From Cytobacillus dafuensis (GTDB taxonomy: Bacteria; Bacillota; Bacilli; Bacillales; Cytobacillaceae), in NCBI RefSeq assembly GCF_007995155.1, contig NZ_CP042593.1, positions 786,001 to 850,000 on the forward strand: a stretch of 64,000 nucleotides of DNA. Reading direction: 5' to 3'. The position numbers were made by a program, and so were the translations under genes. This document shows, piece after piece, positions 40,875 through 49,703 of the stretch. How positions within the stretch are numbered: position 1 is the stretch's first letter; every line of letters starts with the position of its first letter. The notes beneath the pieces were generated by a model. That model worked only from the letters and a program-made list of their open reading frames with translations. It made no database searches and was not told where the DNA came from.

Positions 40875-41219
40875 ATGGAAGAAAGTCGTCTTGAGAAAAT
40901 GGAAGATATGCTGGCAACTTTAATTACAATGGTTGGGAATATGAACAATAGACTAGAAAACTTAATAACTGAGCAATCCAAGACGAATGAGAAACTATAC
41001 TATATGGAAAAAAGCTTCAGCAAAAAATTTGATAAGATCGATGAAAGATTCGATCAGACGGACGAAAGAAACGACAAATTGCAAGCAGATCAGAAAAGCA
41101 TGAGAAGAGAAATTATGGAGAAATTAATCGTGATTCAAGCTGATCAAGATCATACTTGGGAAAAAACAGTTAGAAATGAACGCGAAATAGCGAAATTAAA
41201 GATTCATCTTCAATCATAA
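40875..41219 (+). CDS. Small coiled-coil protein of unknown function
   Basis: The 114-aa hydrophilic protein is rich in Glu, Lys, Asp and Gln with heptad spacing (EKMEDMLATLITMVGNMNNRLENL and KKFDKIDERFDQTDERNDKL), so a long coiled coil is expected. No membrane segment or catalytic motif is seen. I chose ATG 40875, eight bases past a strong AGGAGGTGA. Its own promoter carries the palindrome upstream. It resembles numerous Bacillus coiled-coil proteins without assigned function. Confidence 0.7.
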   Translation: MEESRLEKMEDMLATLITMVGNMNNRLENLITEQSKTNEKLYYMEKSFSKKFDKIDERFDQTDERNDKLQADQKSMRREIMEKLIVIQADQDHTWEKTVRNEREIAKLKIHLQS

Positions 41220-41444
41220 CACCACATTGCCAATCCTCGAAAAACTTCACCAGGTTGTCTACTGGCTATGGCGATTCTGCTAAATTCAATATATTTTCTA
41301 GAGACAGTAGAACCGAGCATTCATTTGCTACATGTACTGTCTTTATTTTGACTTCATCCTATTAAAATAATTATGATAGAACTATAGTTTACATATTCTG
41401 TTTAATTTTTTTATAAATCATAGACAATACAAGGTGCGATCCAA

Positions 41445-42119
41445 ATGATTAAAGTAATGATTATTGAAGATGATTTCAAGCTAAGGACCATGATTGCTGA
41501 GCATTTAGGGAAGTGGAATTTCGAACCGATAATGATCAGTGACTTTGAAAAAATTGATGAGAATGTAATAGAGAATACTCCAGATATAGTTTTATTGGAT
41601 ATTAATCTTCCAAGCTTTGACGGTTTTTATTGGTGTGGAAAGATTAGACGTGTCTCAGACGTTCCAATCATTTTCATTTCATCACGTACGGAGAATATGG
41701 ATATCGTGATGGCGATGAATATGGGCGGTGATGATTTTATTCAAAAGCCGTTTTCTTTAGATGTCCTTGTTGCCAAAATGAATGCGGTATATCGAAGAAC
41801 AAATCAAAATCATCAAAGTGATAAAGATATCATAACAGCTGGGGAGCTCGTTTTAAATCTTAGTAATGGGATAGCCACTTATCAAGAAAAAGAGGTTGCT
41901 TTAACGAAAAATGAATATCATATCCTTTATTTGCTTATGAGAAAGAGCGGTCAAATTATTTCAAGGGATGAAATCATGAGAGCTCTTTGGGAGGATGAAC
42001 AATTTATTGATGATAATACGTTGACGGTTAATATAAATCGCCTGCGGAAAAAGCTAGAAACAATAGGTCTGGCTGATGTAATTGTCACGAAGAAAAGGCA
42101 AGGGTATTTATTACAATGA
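41445..42119 (+). CDS. OmpR-type response regulator, BceR-like
   Basis: The 224-aa protein has a receiver domain with MIIEDD (acidic pocket), DIVLLDINLP (phospho-accepting Asp52) and QKPF (Lys). The C-terminal winged-helix domain carries LTKNEYHILYLLMRKSGQIISR and TVNINRLRKKLE. Together with the BceS-like kinase and BceAB-type transporter in this cluster, it resembles peptide-antibiotic detoxification regulators. The stop overlaps the kinase start by four bases. AAGGTG precedes ATG 41445. Confidence 0.9.
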   Translation: MIKVMIIEDDFKLRTMIAEHLGKWNFEPIMISDFEKIDENVIENTPDIVLLDINLPSFDGFYWCGKIRRVSDVPIIFISSRTENMDIVMAMNMGGDDFIQKPFSLDVLVAKMNAVYRRTNQNHQSDKDIITAGELVLNLSNGIATYQEKEVALTKNEYHILYLLMRKSGQIISRDEIMRALWEDEQFIDDNTLTVNINRLRKKLETIGLADVIVTKKRQGYLLQ

Positions 42120-43117
42120 CAATTTTAGGTTACTTACAGTCGCAAAAATGGTTAATCCTTATGTTTGTTGTGCTTATGTCCTTTTTCACACTCGTTACAT
42201 TAATAGATCCCATCATGCAAATACATATTTCTAGCTTATTATATATTGAAGGAGTAGCTGTTATTATTTTTGCTTTATACTGTGGCTTTGATTATTATCG
42301 AAAAAAATCTTTCTTCAATAAGTTGAAAAGGATAAGTGAGATAGATGAGTATATTCCTTTTTCTGATTCAATGATTGATAGTGAGAACATGTATGTTCAA
42401 CTAATGAAAATCCAGCAGGAAAAGCATATAAAGAAGCTAGAACGAATGGAGTTGGAGCGCAAAGAATGGCAGGAGTACATGACATCCTGGTTTCATGAAG
42501 TTAAGACGCCAATTGCTGTCAGCCGCATGATCTATGAAACGGGTGGCAGTTTGGAAAGCTTAGCAGAGGAAATGGACAAGGTTGAGCATTTTATTGAACA
42601 AGCCCTTTATTTTTCAAGAATAAGCGATTTTCATAAAGACTATTTTATTCAAGAAATCGACCTCGAGCGCATCGTTAAAGAAGCAGTGAAAATGCATACA
42701 AAAACATTTATAGCGAAAAGGATCAGCATCAATCTTGATATGCAAAAATTTGAAGTGCTTACAGATAAAAAAGGGATTCTCTTTATTTTAAATCAATTGT
42801 TATCCAATTCTCTTAAGTATACGGAGTGTAAAGGTTCAATCTCTATTCATATTGATTGCCAAAAGAGGACTCTTCGGATAAGAGATAGTGGGATTGGCAT
42901 TGCACAAGAGGATCTTCCTCGGGTTTTTGAGAAGGGCTTCACCGGTAAAAATGGCCGGCAGCATGTCTCCTCAACAGGAATGGGGCTTTACTTAGCAAAA
43001 AAGACAGCTGAAAAGCTAGGTCATACACTGACTCTCTCTTCGGAAAAAGATAAATTTACAGAAGCTATTATTTCTTTTCCAAATACAGAGGATCGGTTAT
43101 ATATTATGGAACAATAG
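42116..43117 (+). CDS. Intramembrane-sensing histidine kinase, BceS-like
   Basis: The 333-aa kinase has two membrane helices near residues 13-60 with almost no external loop. The DHp motif SWFHEVKTPIAVSRM has His127, and the HATPase part has LLSNSLKYTE (N box), RDSGIGI (G1), KGFTGKNG and GMGLYLAKK (G2). Short-looped kinases of this type usually sense through their cognate BceAB transporter. The start overlaps bceR-like by ATGA. A hairpin lies across its stop codon. Confidence 0.9.
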   Translation: MTILGYLQSQKWLILMFVVLMSFFTLVTLIDPIMQIHISSLLYIEGVAVIIFALYCGFDYYRKKSFFNKLKRISEIDEYIPFSDSMIDSENMYVQLMKIQQEKHIKKLERMELERKEWQEYMTSWFHEVKTPIAVSRMIYETGGSLESLAEEMDKVEHFIEQALYFSRISDFHKDYFIQEIDLERIVKEAVKMHTKTFIAKRISINLDMQKFEVLTDKKGILFILNQLLSNSLKYTECKGSISIHIDCQKRTLRIRDSGIGIAQEDLPRVFEKGFTGKNGRQHVSSTGMGLYLAKKTAEKLGHTLTLSSEKDKFTEAIISFPNTEDRLYIMEQ

Positions 43118-43141
43118 CATCGGGAAATCCCGATGCTATTG
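43112..43141 (+). terminator. Terminator overlapping the kinase stop
   Basis: The perfect 13-bp stem CAATAGCATCGGG/CCCGATGCTATTG includes the TAG stop codon in its left arm, followed by TTTATT. Confidence 0.8.
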
Positions 43142-43155
43142 TTTATTGAAACGGG

Positions 43156-43893
43156 TTAACAGGGCTTTCTGCAAGAAAATAATAAAAATAATGGGATTCT
43201 CATTCGTCTTTCGTATTCTTCAATATCCTTAAAATGATCCTTTTGAGGTGCAGCCTCTCGTAAGTCGTCAATGATAAAGCCGTTCCTTTTCAAAATGGAG
43301 AAATACTCTTCTATTGTACGATGGTATTTGACGACATTCTCGCCTATCCACGGTTCTACTCTTTTTCCACTATGAAAGTAATTATCGACAATCCAATTAT
43401 TACGCTTTCCCGATGCTGTTAGACTTTCAAAAGATGAGGTGAGCAGCGGGTGCTGAACACTAAAAGCAAATTGGTCATTTACTTTTAAGGTTTCGTATAT
43501 TTTATTTGTAAGCGTAGAGAAGTCTTCAATATAATGAATGGCTAGCTGAGAAACGACAAGGTCGTAAGTGAGTAGCGGAAAGCTGTATTCTTCCATTGTC
43601 GAATGAACAATTCTTCTTCTACGATCCTTTAAGTGCTCTGATGCTCGTTCACACATATTTTTAGATCCATCTACTCCAGTATAGGAGCGGCATTGCCTCT
43701 TTAATAATTCTAATCCAAGAGAAGCATCTCCACAGCCTAAATCTAAAATCTCATAATCTGTAACATCATCAAGCAGTTCGAATAGTACAGGCTTTTCTAT
43801 TCTTTCATTCGGACTTTCCTCTCGATATCTTCTCGCTATATATTGTTCAAAGAAACGATCCTGATCGTATGCAGATGATCCTTTATATTCCAA
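43156..43893 (-). CDS. Class I SAM-dependent methyltransferase
   Basis: The 245-aa protein has methyltransferase motif I EILDLGCGDASLGLELL, SYTGVDGSKNMCE (acidic residue for ribose) and YDLVVSQLAIHYIEDF (motif IV). It resembles small-molecule or lipid methyltransferases of Bacillus (YodH-like). It lies between the BceRS-like pair and the BceAB-like genes and runs in the same direction as BceAB, but no functional link to peptide resistance is shown. The substrate is unknown. Confidence 0.82.
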   Translation of the reverse strand: MEYKGSSAYDQDRFFEQYIARRYREESPNERIEKPVLFELLDDVTDYEILDLGCGDASLGLELLKRQCRSYTGVDGSKNMCERASEHLKDRRRRIVHSTMEEYSFPLLTYDLVVSQLAIHYIEDFSTLTNKIYETLKVNDQFAFSVQHPLLTSSFESLTASGKRNNWIVDNYFHSGKRVEPWIGENVVKYHRTIEEYFSILKRNGFIIDDLREAAPQKDHFKDIEEYERRMRIPLFLLFSCRKPC

Positions 43894-44000
43894 CTAATCT
43901 CCTCCAATACGGTATGCTCACTTACAATTCGGTAAAAGATGAACTAATCCTGCCAGATGCTTCCGATTTGTTTTGGGAATTTTTCAAAATGTTCGCCTCC

Positions 44001-45938
44001 TTATCCTTTGCTCACAATTTCTGTATATTTTGATAGAGTAACAAAGTAATAAATCAAATACATTGCAAGATAGGCGCCTATTGTCATCATAAGTGAATTC
44101 ATCATGCTCATTCCTAGAAATGAGGATAAAGCTATAATGATGATCGTGCTATGAGAGATAGCGATTATAAAAGGGATAAGATATATAAAAATCAATTGAT
44201 TGGCGATCGATTTTCTAAGCTTTGATTTGCTCATGCCAATTTTTTTAAGTATTTGGTAACGTGGCTGATCCGCTGTTGCTTCTGTTAATAGCTTGTAATG
44301 CAGCATACTTCCCGTCGCAAGCAGGAAGACAAATCCTAGAAAGGCACTAATGAAAATAAGCAGCCCATATACTTGGAAGAATTTATGGTAATTATGATAA
44401 AAACTAGAAAAGATATTTTCTCCTTTCGCTGCAAAATCTGCATAAGGATCAATATAGAAAAGCTCACTAAGCTTCTGATCTAGCTCTTTTGCTGATTTCT
44501 CATTTTTTAAGCTATATATTTGCAGCTCTTTTGCTAAACCGTCTTTTTCTAATTGCTGATAAAGCGCGTCCTTTACTACCATTGGAAAGACGTAAATATC
44601 AAGATTTAATAGTGTATAATCTTCGTAAGCTGCAATCTTTACCGTTTTGTTGCCTGCAAGAGACACCTTTTTTCCAGTAAAAGGGTCGGAACTTTGATCT
44701 AAATTACCATCATAAAAGGTAATGGCCTCGTTTTCACTAAATTGAGTGGTCTTTAGACCTCTTTTTTCGGCAAGGAGCTGATAAGTGGATTCTGATAAAA
44801 GAATAATAGGAAAATCATTTGGTACTCTTCTAATTTCTGATAGATCTCCATTAATTTCGAGGTAATCTATCCTTTCTTCAGAACTAATTTGTTCCTGACC
44901 ATTTTCTATCATTAATTTTTCTATTGCTTCTTCTTTTTCTGCATCTGGGACTGTATACATGATGCTATATGGAAAGTTTTTCTTTGAGATATTATTCATA
45001 TCCGAATAAAGACTGAATGTTGTTCCTAATGCGAATAAGGTAAATGTGCTTAACATGGCAATAACGGATAAGATCAGTACATTTCCTTTAATTCGGTAGA
45101 ATAAATGGGTAATACTAATTAAATTGATGCCTTTAAAATAGAATCCTTTCATTTGCGTTAATTTTTGAAGAATAAACATAATAAATGCTTGAACAAATAA
45201 ATAAGTTCCAATTAGCATCAAGACAAATGATCCAATAATTGCTTGGAAACCATAGTCATCCCAAAAAGAAGCATCACTCGGCTGTAGAATAATTGTATAG
45301 CCAGCACCGATAAAGAAAATGGCCATAAGTGCAGCTAGCCAAGAGACTTTTTTAGGCCTTTTATCAGCTTTCTTTTCTGCCTTCATTAGCTGAAATAAAG
45401 AATACCGGTAAATAAGGCGATAGTTATGTATGGATGTGAACACGATGATAATCATAAAACCAATAATGGTCTGTAAAATGGCTTTAATGGACAGTGATAG
45501 TTTCGCGATGATCGTTGTCCCCATTAATTTGATTAAAATCATGGCAAAAAGCTTAGAAAGCAATATTCCTAACAATAGGCCAATACATAGTGAAGCAATT
45601 CCGAGAATTATATTTTCATAGAACAGAAGCTTGCCTATTTGCTTTTTTTCAATACCAAAAAGGGAATAGAGAGCAACCTCCTTTTTCCTGCTCCTAGTAA
45701 AAAAAGCATTCGAAAACGAAATGAAGGCAGCAGCAAAGAAAAATAAAAGAATCGATGCTGCTTGAAAAGCGGGTTCGATTTTTCCATAAACGGTCATGGA
45801 ATCACTAATTTGCTTGTTGTATTGCAAAGATACAAACGTGAAATAAATAACAATGCTAAATACCATAGGGTAGAGATAGAGCAAATAGGTTTTCGCATTT
45901 CTGCGAATATTCCTCATGGCTAAACTATATAATGTCAT
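44001..45938 (-). CDS. ABC transporter permease, BceB-like (FtsX family)
   Basis: The 645-aa protein has the BceB layout: one N-terminal helix, three helices, a pair and a large external loop (about residues 330-500), then three C-terminal helices, each FtsX half with its repeated permease fold. BceB-type permeases with external loops bind or sense peptide antibiotics such as bacitracin. I chose ATG 45938 (MTLYSLAMRNIRRN, typical of BceB), overlapping the ATPase gene end by 14 bases; a longer frame begins at 45974. Confidence 0.9.
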   Translation of the reverse strand: MTLYSLAMRNIRRNAKTYLLYLYPMVFSIVIYFTFVSLQYNKQISDSMTVYGKIEPAFQAASILLFFFAAAFISFSNAFFTRSRKKEVALYSLFGIEKKQIGKLLFYENIILGIASLCIGLLLGILLSKLFAMILIKLMGTTIIAKLSLSIKAILQTIIGFMIIIVFTSIHNYRLIYRYSLFQLMKAEKKADKRPKKVSWLAALMAIFFIGAGYTIILQPSDASFWDDYGFQAIIGSFVLMLIGTYLFVQAFIMFILQKLTQMKGFYFKGINLISITHLFYRIKGNVLILSVIAMLSTFTLFALGTTFSLYSDMNNISKKNFPYSIMYTVPDAEKEEAIEKLMIENGQEQISSEERIDYLEINGDLSEIRRVPNDFPIILLSESTYQLLAEKRGLKTTQFSENEAITFYDGNLDQSSDPFTGKKVSLAGNKTVKIAAYEDYTLLNLDIYVFPMVVKDALYQQLEKDGLAKELQIYSLKNEKSAKELDQKLSELFYIDPYADFAAKGENIFSSFYHNYHKFFQVYGLLIFISAFLGFVFLLATGSMLHYKLLTEATADQPRYQILKKIGMSKSKLRKSIANQLIFIYLIPFIIAISHSTIIIIALSSFLGMSMMNSLMMTIGAYLAMYLIYYFVTLSKYTEIVSKG

Positions 45939-46692
45939 GGTGACCACCGCCCCCGAGCGTTGCAAGAATATCAATGATAGATTGGAAAAATTGCTTTCGA
46001 GATTGCTCGCCTTTATAAATTTCTGTAAAGATTACTCCATCCTTAATAACAAGGACACGTTTGCAAAAGCTTGCCGCATACGCATCGTGTGTGACCATTA
46101 AGATGGTTGCATTCTCTTTTTCATTTAAAACAGATAATGTTTGCAGCAAGTTGTATGCAGACTTTGAATCAAGCGCACCTGTCGGCTCATCGGCAAAAAT
46201 TAAGCTTGGATTTGTAATGATTGCCCGTGCTGCTGCCGTACGCTGCTGCTGCCCACCTGATAATTCATATGGATATTGGTCGAGTATCTTTTCGATTCCG
46301 AGTAACTCTGAGATTCGCTCAATTCTACTTTCAATTTCTTTAGCTGGGATACTAGAAAGAGCCAGAGGAAGAGCAATATTTTCTTTTGCTGTTAAAGTAT
46401 CCAGTAAGTTAAAATCTTGAAAAATAAACCCTAACTGCTCTCTTCGGAAACGAGCCAATTCATTTTCAGACAAGTTCATGATATTCTTATCATTGATTTT
46501 TATATAGCCTCCTGTTGGAAAATCAATCGTTGATAGAACATTTAATAACGTAGATTTCCCTGCACCTGAAGGCCCCATGATGCCAACAAATTCTCCGGTT
46601 GATATTTGCAAATCGATATTTTTTAAGGCTAAGTGTACATTACCTCTTTCGCCATATACCTTTTTCACTCCAGCTGCTTCTAGCACAACCAT
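45925..46692 (-). CDS. ABC transporter ATP-binding protein, BceA-like
   Basis: The 255-aa ATPase has Walker A GPSGAGKST, signature ELSGGQQQRTAAARAI, Walker B LIFADEPTGALDS and H loop THD, as in MacB/BceA-type export or detoxification ATPases. I chose ATG 46692 (MVVLEAAGVKKVYG), with AAGGAG seven to nine bases upstream; an ATG at 46749 would add 19 residues without a binding site. It is first in its operon, followed by the overlapping permease. Confidence 0.92.
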   Translation of the reverse strand: MVVLEAAGVKKVYGERGNVHLALKNIDLQISTGEFVGIMGPSGAGKSTLLNVLSTIDFPTGGYIKINDKNIMNLSENELARFRREQLGFIFQDFNLLDTLTAKENIALPLALSSIPAKEIESRIERISELLGIEKILDQYPYELSGGQQQRTAAARAIITNPSLIFADEPTGALDSKSAYNLLQTLSVLNEKENATILMVTHDAYAASFCKRVLVIKDGVIFTEIYKGEQSRKQFFQSIIDILATLGGGGHHDII

Positions 46693-47020
46693 CTTTCTCG
46701 ACTCCTTTATCGCTGATGAAGGGAGTAAGCCCTCCACCTTATTATCCATTGGATAACTTTACTATAATTGACTAAAGAATGGGTAACCATAACTTATCCT
46801 TACGATTTTTATATGAAACTTACATTTTTGTAACAATAGGAATTAAACGATAGTCTTAGTTGCCTATTTTTTAGTCTTTTTTATTGAATACTAAGTCACG
46901 CGTTTTTTCAAAATTGGAAAATTTGCTAGGTTAAGAGAATCGTTTTTATATTTTTGGAAGGTTTAAGAAAAATGAAAGCGAATACATCTTGATAAATTAT
47001 TACTTGAGGAGGTTTTCGTT
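46693..47020. other. Intergenic region between BceA-like and M28 peptidase genes
   Basis: Divergent AT-rich region. I found no second BceR-type operator that I could state with confidence, nor any RNA or gene. Confidence 0.4.
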
Positions 47021-48373
47021 TTGAAGAAAGGAAGAAAAAGTTCTTCTATTTTGTTTTCAACACTTCTAGTAACATCAGGCTTGTATTTCGCACCTATGAA
47101 TCTTACTAATACCGCAGAGGCAGCAGGAAATCATGTTATTCACCCAAGCGAAAATGCTTTTGACCAAAAGGTAATTGCTAGAGTGAGTGCTGAACGCATG
47201 TATGAAGATGTCCGTTTTTTATCTGAAACAATTGGACCAAGGGTAACGGGGACTGAGGGCGAGCAAAGAGCAGCAGAGTTCATTAAAGAACGTCTTCTAT
47301 CCTACGGTTATGAAGTAAAAACACAAGAATTCAGTGTTCCAGATAAGATGATTGGGCATTTAATGACAAGTGATAAAAACGAAGTGATGGTCAGTATCCC
47401 AGCAGGCTCTGCCAATACACAAGAAGGGGGAATAACTGCTGAGCTTTATCATGCTGGACTTGGTAAGAGCACTGATTTTACCACTGAAGCAGCAGGGAAA
47501 ATTGCCCTTATCTCCAGAGGGGAAATTTCATTTAAAGAGAAGGTGGATCATGCAGCTGCTGCAGGAGCCATTGGGGTTCTGATTTATAATAATGTGGATT
47601 CACCAGGACCGCTTAACCCTTCTATCGGTGGGGATGTGACAATTCCAGTAGGCGGGATTTCAAAAGTGAGCGGTGAGGCATTGCTCAAAGATGTAGCAGC
47701 ACAGAATAAAACAGTGACATTGAATGCGAAACGAATCGAAAATGCAAAATCACAAAACATTATTGCAACTAGAACGCCTAAAAAAGATGAGAATCGCGAC
47801 ATTGTACACGTTTCGGCCCATTTTGATAGTGTTCCATTTGCGCCAGGTGCAAGTGACAATGCTTCAGGTACGGCCGTTGCATTAGAATTGGCAAGAGTAT
47901 TAAAAAGCTATCCAATTGAAAAAGAATTAAGATTTGTTTTTGTTGGTGCAGAGGAGATTGGACTCGTAGGTTCAAATTATTATGTGAATCAGTTAAGTCA
48001 GGATGAGATTCAGAGAAGCTTGGCGAATTTCAATATGGATATGGTCGGAACTTCATGGGAAAATGCTACAGCTATCTATATGAATACAGTTGATGGAAAT
48101 GCAAATATTGTAACGGATACTGCGCTTGCAACAGCAGAAAGAATTGGGACACCATCTGAATTAGTATTATATAAACGCGGTGCTTCCGATCATGTTTCTT
48201 TCCATGAAGGAGGAATTCCTGCTGTAAACTTTATTCGCCGTGAACCAGGTACAGCGAATTTAGAGCCTTATTATCACACCCCGCTCGATAAAATCGAATA
48301 TATCAGTGCTGAACGTTTGAAGGAGGCAGGCGATTTAGTTGGAGCGTCTGTTTATAGCTTGATTAGAAAATAA
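47021..48373 (+). CDS. Secreted M28 family zinc aminopeptidase with PA domain
   Basis: The 450-aa protein has an N-terminal signal peptide (KKGRKSS, hydrophobic core, cleavage near AEAAG). A PA (protease-associated) insert near residues 120-220 follows. The M28 catalytic region has VSAHFDSVPFAPGASDNASG (zinc His and Asp), GAEEIGLVGS (catalytic and ligand Glu), NMDMVG and YYHTPLDKIE (last zinc His). Members release N-terminal amino acids outside the cell. Start TTG 47021 is preceded by a strong GAGGAGG. It is probably monocistronic. Confidence 0.92.
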   Translation: MKKGRKSSSILFSTLLVTSGLYFAPMNLTNTAEAAGNHVIHPSENAFDQKVIARVSAERMYEDVRFLSETIGPRVTGTEGEQRAAEFIKERLLSYGYEVKTQEFSVPDKMIGHLMTSDKNEVMVSIPAGSANTQEGGITAELYHAGLGKSTDFTTEAAGKIALISRGEISFKEKVDHAAAAGAIGVLIYNNVDSPGPLNPSIGGDVTIPVGGISKVSGEALLKDVAAQNKTVTLNAKRIENAKSQNIIATRTPKKDENRDIVHVSAHFDSVPFAPGASDNASGTAVALELARVLKSYPIEKELRFVFVGAEEIGLVGSNYYVNQLSQDEIQRSLANFNMDMVGTSWENATAIYMNTVDGNANIVTDTALATAERIGTPSELVLYKRGASDHVSFHEGGIPAVNFIRREPGTANLEPYYHTPLDKIEYISAERLKEAGDLVGASVYSLIRK

Positions 48374-48397
48374 TTTAATAGAATGCTAGGTTAACGA

Positions 48398-48442
48398 AAA
48401 AAGTGAAGTCGAATTCCTAATCAAATTCGGCTTCACTTTTTT
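48398..48442 (+). terminator. Terminator of M28 peptidase gene
   Basis: AAAAGTGAAGTCGAATT pairs with AATTCGGCTTCACTTTT (one G-U pair), with a T run following. Confidence 0.88.
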
Positions 48443-48449
48443 CTATGTT

Positions 48450-48522
48450 TGTCGGTCGGAATACGAAACACTTGTCCCAATTACGGAGTATAACTAGTGT
48501 AGTGAAATTAGGTCGACCGACA
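48450..48522. repeat. 73-bp segment bounded by 9-bp inverted repeats
   Basis: TGTCGGTCG (48450-48458) and CGACCGACA (48514-48522) are perfect inverted repeats facing each other. The interior has no gene. It has the look of a very small inverted-repeat element or a paired regulatory site. Confidence 0.45.
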
Positions 48523-48568
48523 TTTGAAAATTGGCTTGAGAGCAAAAGTTCATGAAAGTTTTATTTAA

Positions 48569-48655
48569 GGCTGAGTTAAAACTCAGTATTGAAAATTCTA
48601 TTTTGTTGTTGATTGGAGCGGAAAGCGAGCGCCTGCAGCGGAAATCAACAGGGAA
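48569..48655. repeat. Short (internally deleted) copy of a GTTGATT-bounded intergenic repeat
   Basis: It shares the flank GGCTG-GTTAAA-CT-AGTATTGA-AAT-CTATTTTGTTGTTGATTGGAG in pieces with 49464-49699, as well as the end GCCTGCAGCGGAAATCAACAGGGAA. GTTGATT and AATCAAC form the outer stem. About 140 internal bases present in the longer copy are missing. Confidence 0.75.
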
Positions 48656-48767
48656 GTTTAACATTGCCTTATTTAAAAAGGATACAGAATAAAATTGATA
48701 ACAGCTATTGTTTAAATTCTAAAAAAAGCTATATGATAGGAATAATAGTTTAAATAGGAGCAAATAA

Positions 48768-49370
48768 ATGAAAGAACAATTTTTCGAGGAATTGCTAAAT
48801 ATAAAAACAGCAGGCGACCAAATGGGATTCAATTCGTCTTTCCATTATCACCGTTACGAGCCTACTCCGTATCTTGCATTGGAAAGATTGTTTCAAAGCT
48901 ATAATTTAAAAAACAGTGATCGGATGGTGGATTTTGGCTGTGGCAAAGGGCGATTATCCTTTTATACGAATTATTTGTTCAATGCTTCGGTTGTAGGAGT
49001 TGAGATGAACAAGGAGTTCTATCAGGATGCAATTGAAAATCGCTATCGTTATCTAAAGAAATATAAAAATAGAAAAGAAAAAATTGATTTCCAATGCTGC
49101 TTGGCAGAAGAGTACGAGATTAGTTCTTTAGACAATCGCTTTTATTTTTTTAATCCGTTTTCTATACAAATATTTATGAAAATCGTAAAGAAGATTTTAC
49201 TTTCTGTGGAGAAATATGAACGTAATGTGGAGCTTATATTATATTATGGCTCTGAAGATTATATCTACTTTTTAGAAAACCAAACGACCTTTGAATTGAA
49301 AGAAGAAATTTTGCTTCCAGGTTATAAACATAACTCTTTTGAGAGGTTTTTAATCTATCAATTAATATGA
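48768..49370 (+). CDS. SAM-dependent methyltransferase-like protein
   Basis: The 200-aa protein has motif I RMVDFGCGKGRLSFYTNYL (about 53-71), VVGVEMNKEF (acidic strand 2 end) and FYFFNPFSI in the motif IV position, so a class I methyltransferase fold is likely. The NPFS tetrad recalls NPPY-like motifs of amino-group methyltransferases, loosely. AGGAG precedes ATG 48768. Repeats lie on both sides, so it appears isolated. The substrate is unknown. Confidence 0.75.
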   Translation: MKEQFFEELLNIKTAGDQMGFNSSFHYHRYEPTPYLALERLFQSYNLKNSDRMVDFGCGKGRLSFYTNYLFNASVVGVEMNKEFYQDAIENRYRYLKKYKNRKEKIDFQCCLAEEYEISSLDNRFYFFNPFSIQIFMKIVKKILLSVEKYERNVELILYYGSEDYIYFLENQTTFELKEEILLPGYKHNSFERFLIYQLI

Positions 49371-49463
49371 TCAGAGGGTGTTCAATCAAAAGGATAAAAT
49401 GGGAATAAAGTATTGGGAAATTGTCTAATCAAACGATGCGTACAATCCCATATTATTTTAATT

Positions 49464-49699
49464 GGCTGTGTTAAAGCTTAGTATTGATAATGCTATTTTG
49501 TTGTTGATTGGAGAGGAAGGCGCGAGATCCTCGAAAATGCATTCGCATTTCCTTCGTGCGGTGTTTATTCGGGGAAGATTATTCAATGTCCTGCGGGAGA
49601 AGCGAGTCAAAGGAAGACCCCGCAGGAGCGATAGCGACGAGGAGGCTTCCGGACCGCCCGCGATCGCTTAGTGCCTGCAGCGGAAATCAACAGGGAAAA
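49464..49699. repeat. Long copy of the GTTGATT-bounded hairpin repeat
   Basis: GTTGATTGGAG at the left and GCGGAAATCAAC at the right form the outer stem. Inner arms include CTGCGGGA/CCCCGCAGG and GAGGCTTCCG, typical of a GC-rich Bacillaceae intergenic repeat. Its end, CAGGGAAA, lies immediately before the start codon of the downstream lyase gene. Open frames within it are not genes. Confidence 0.82.
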
Positions 49700-49703
49700 T
49701 TTA

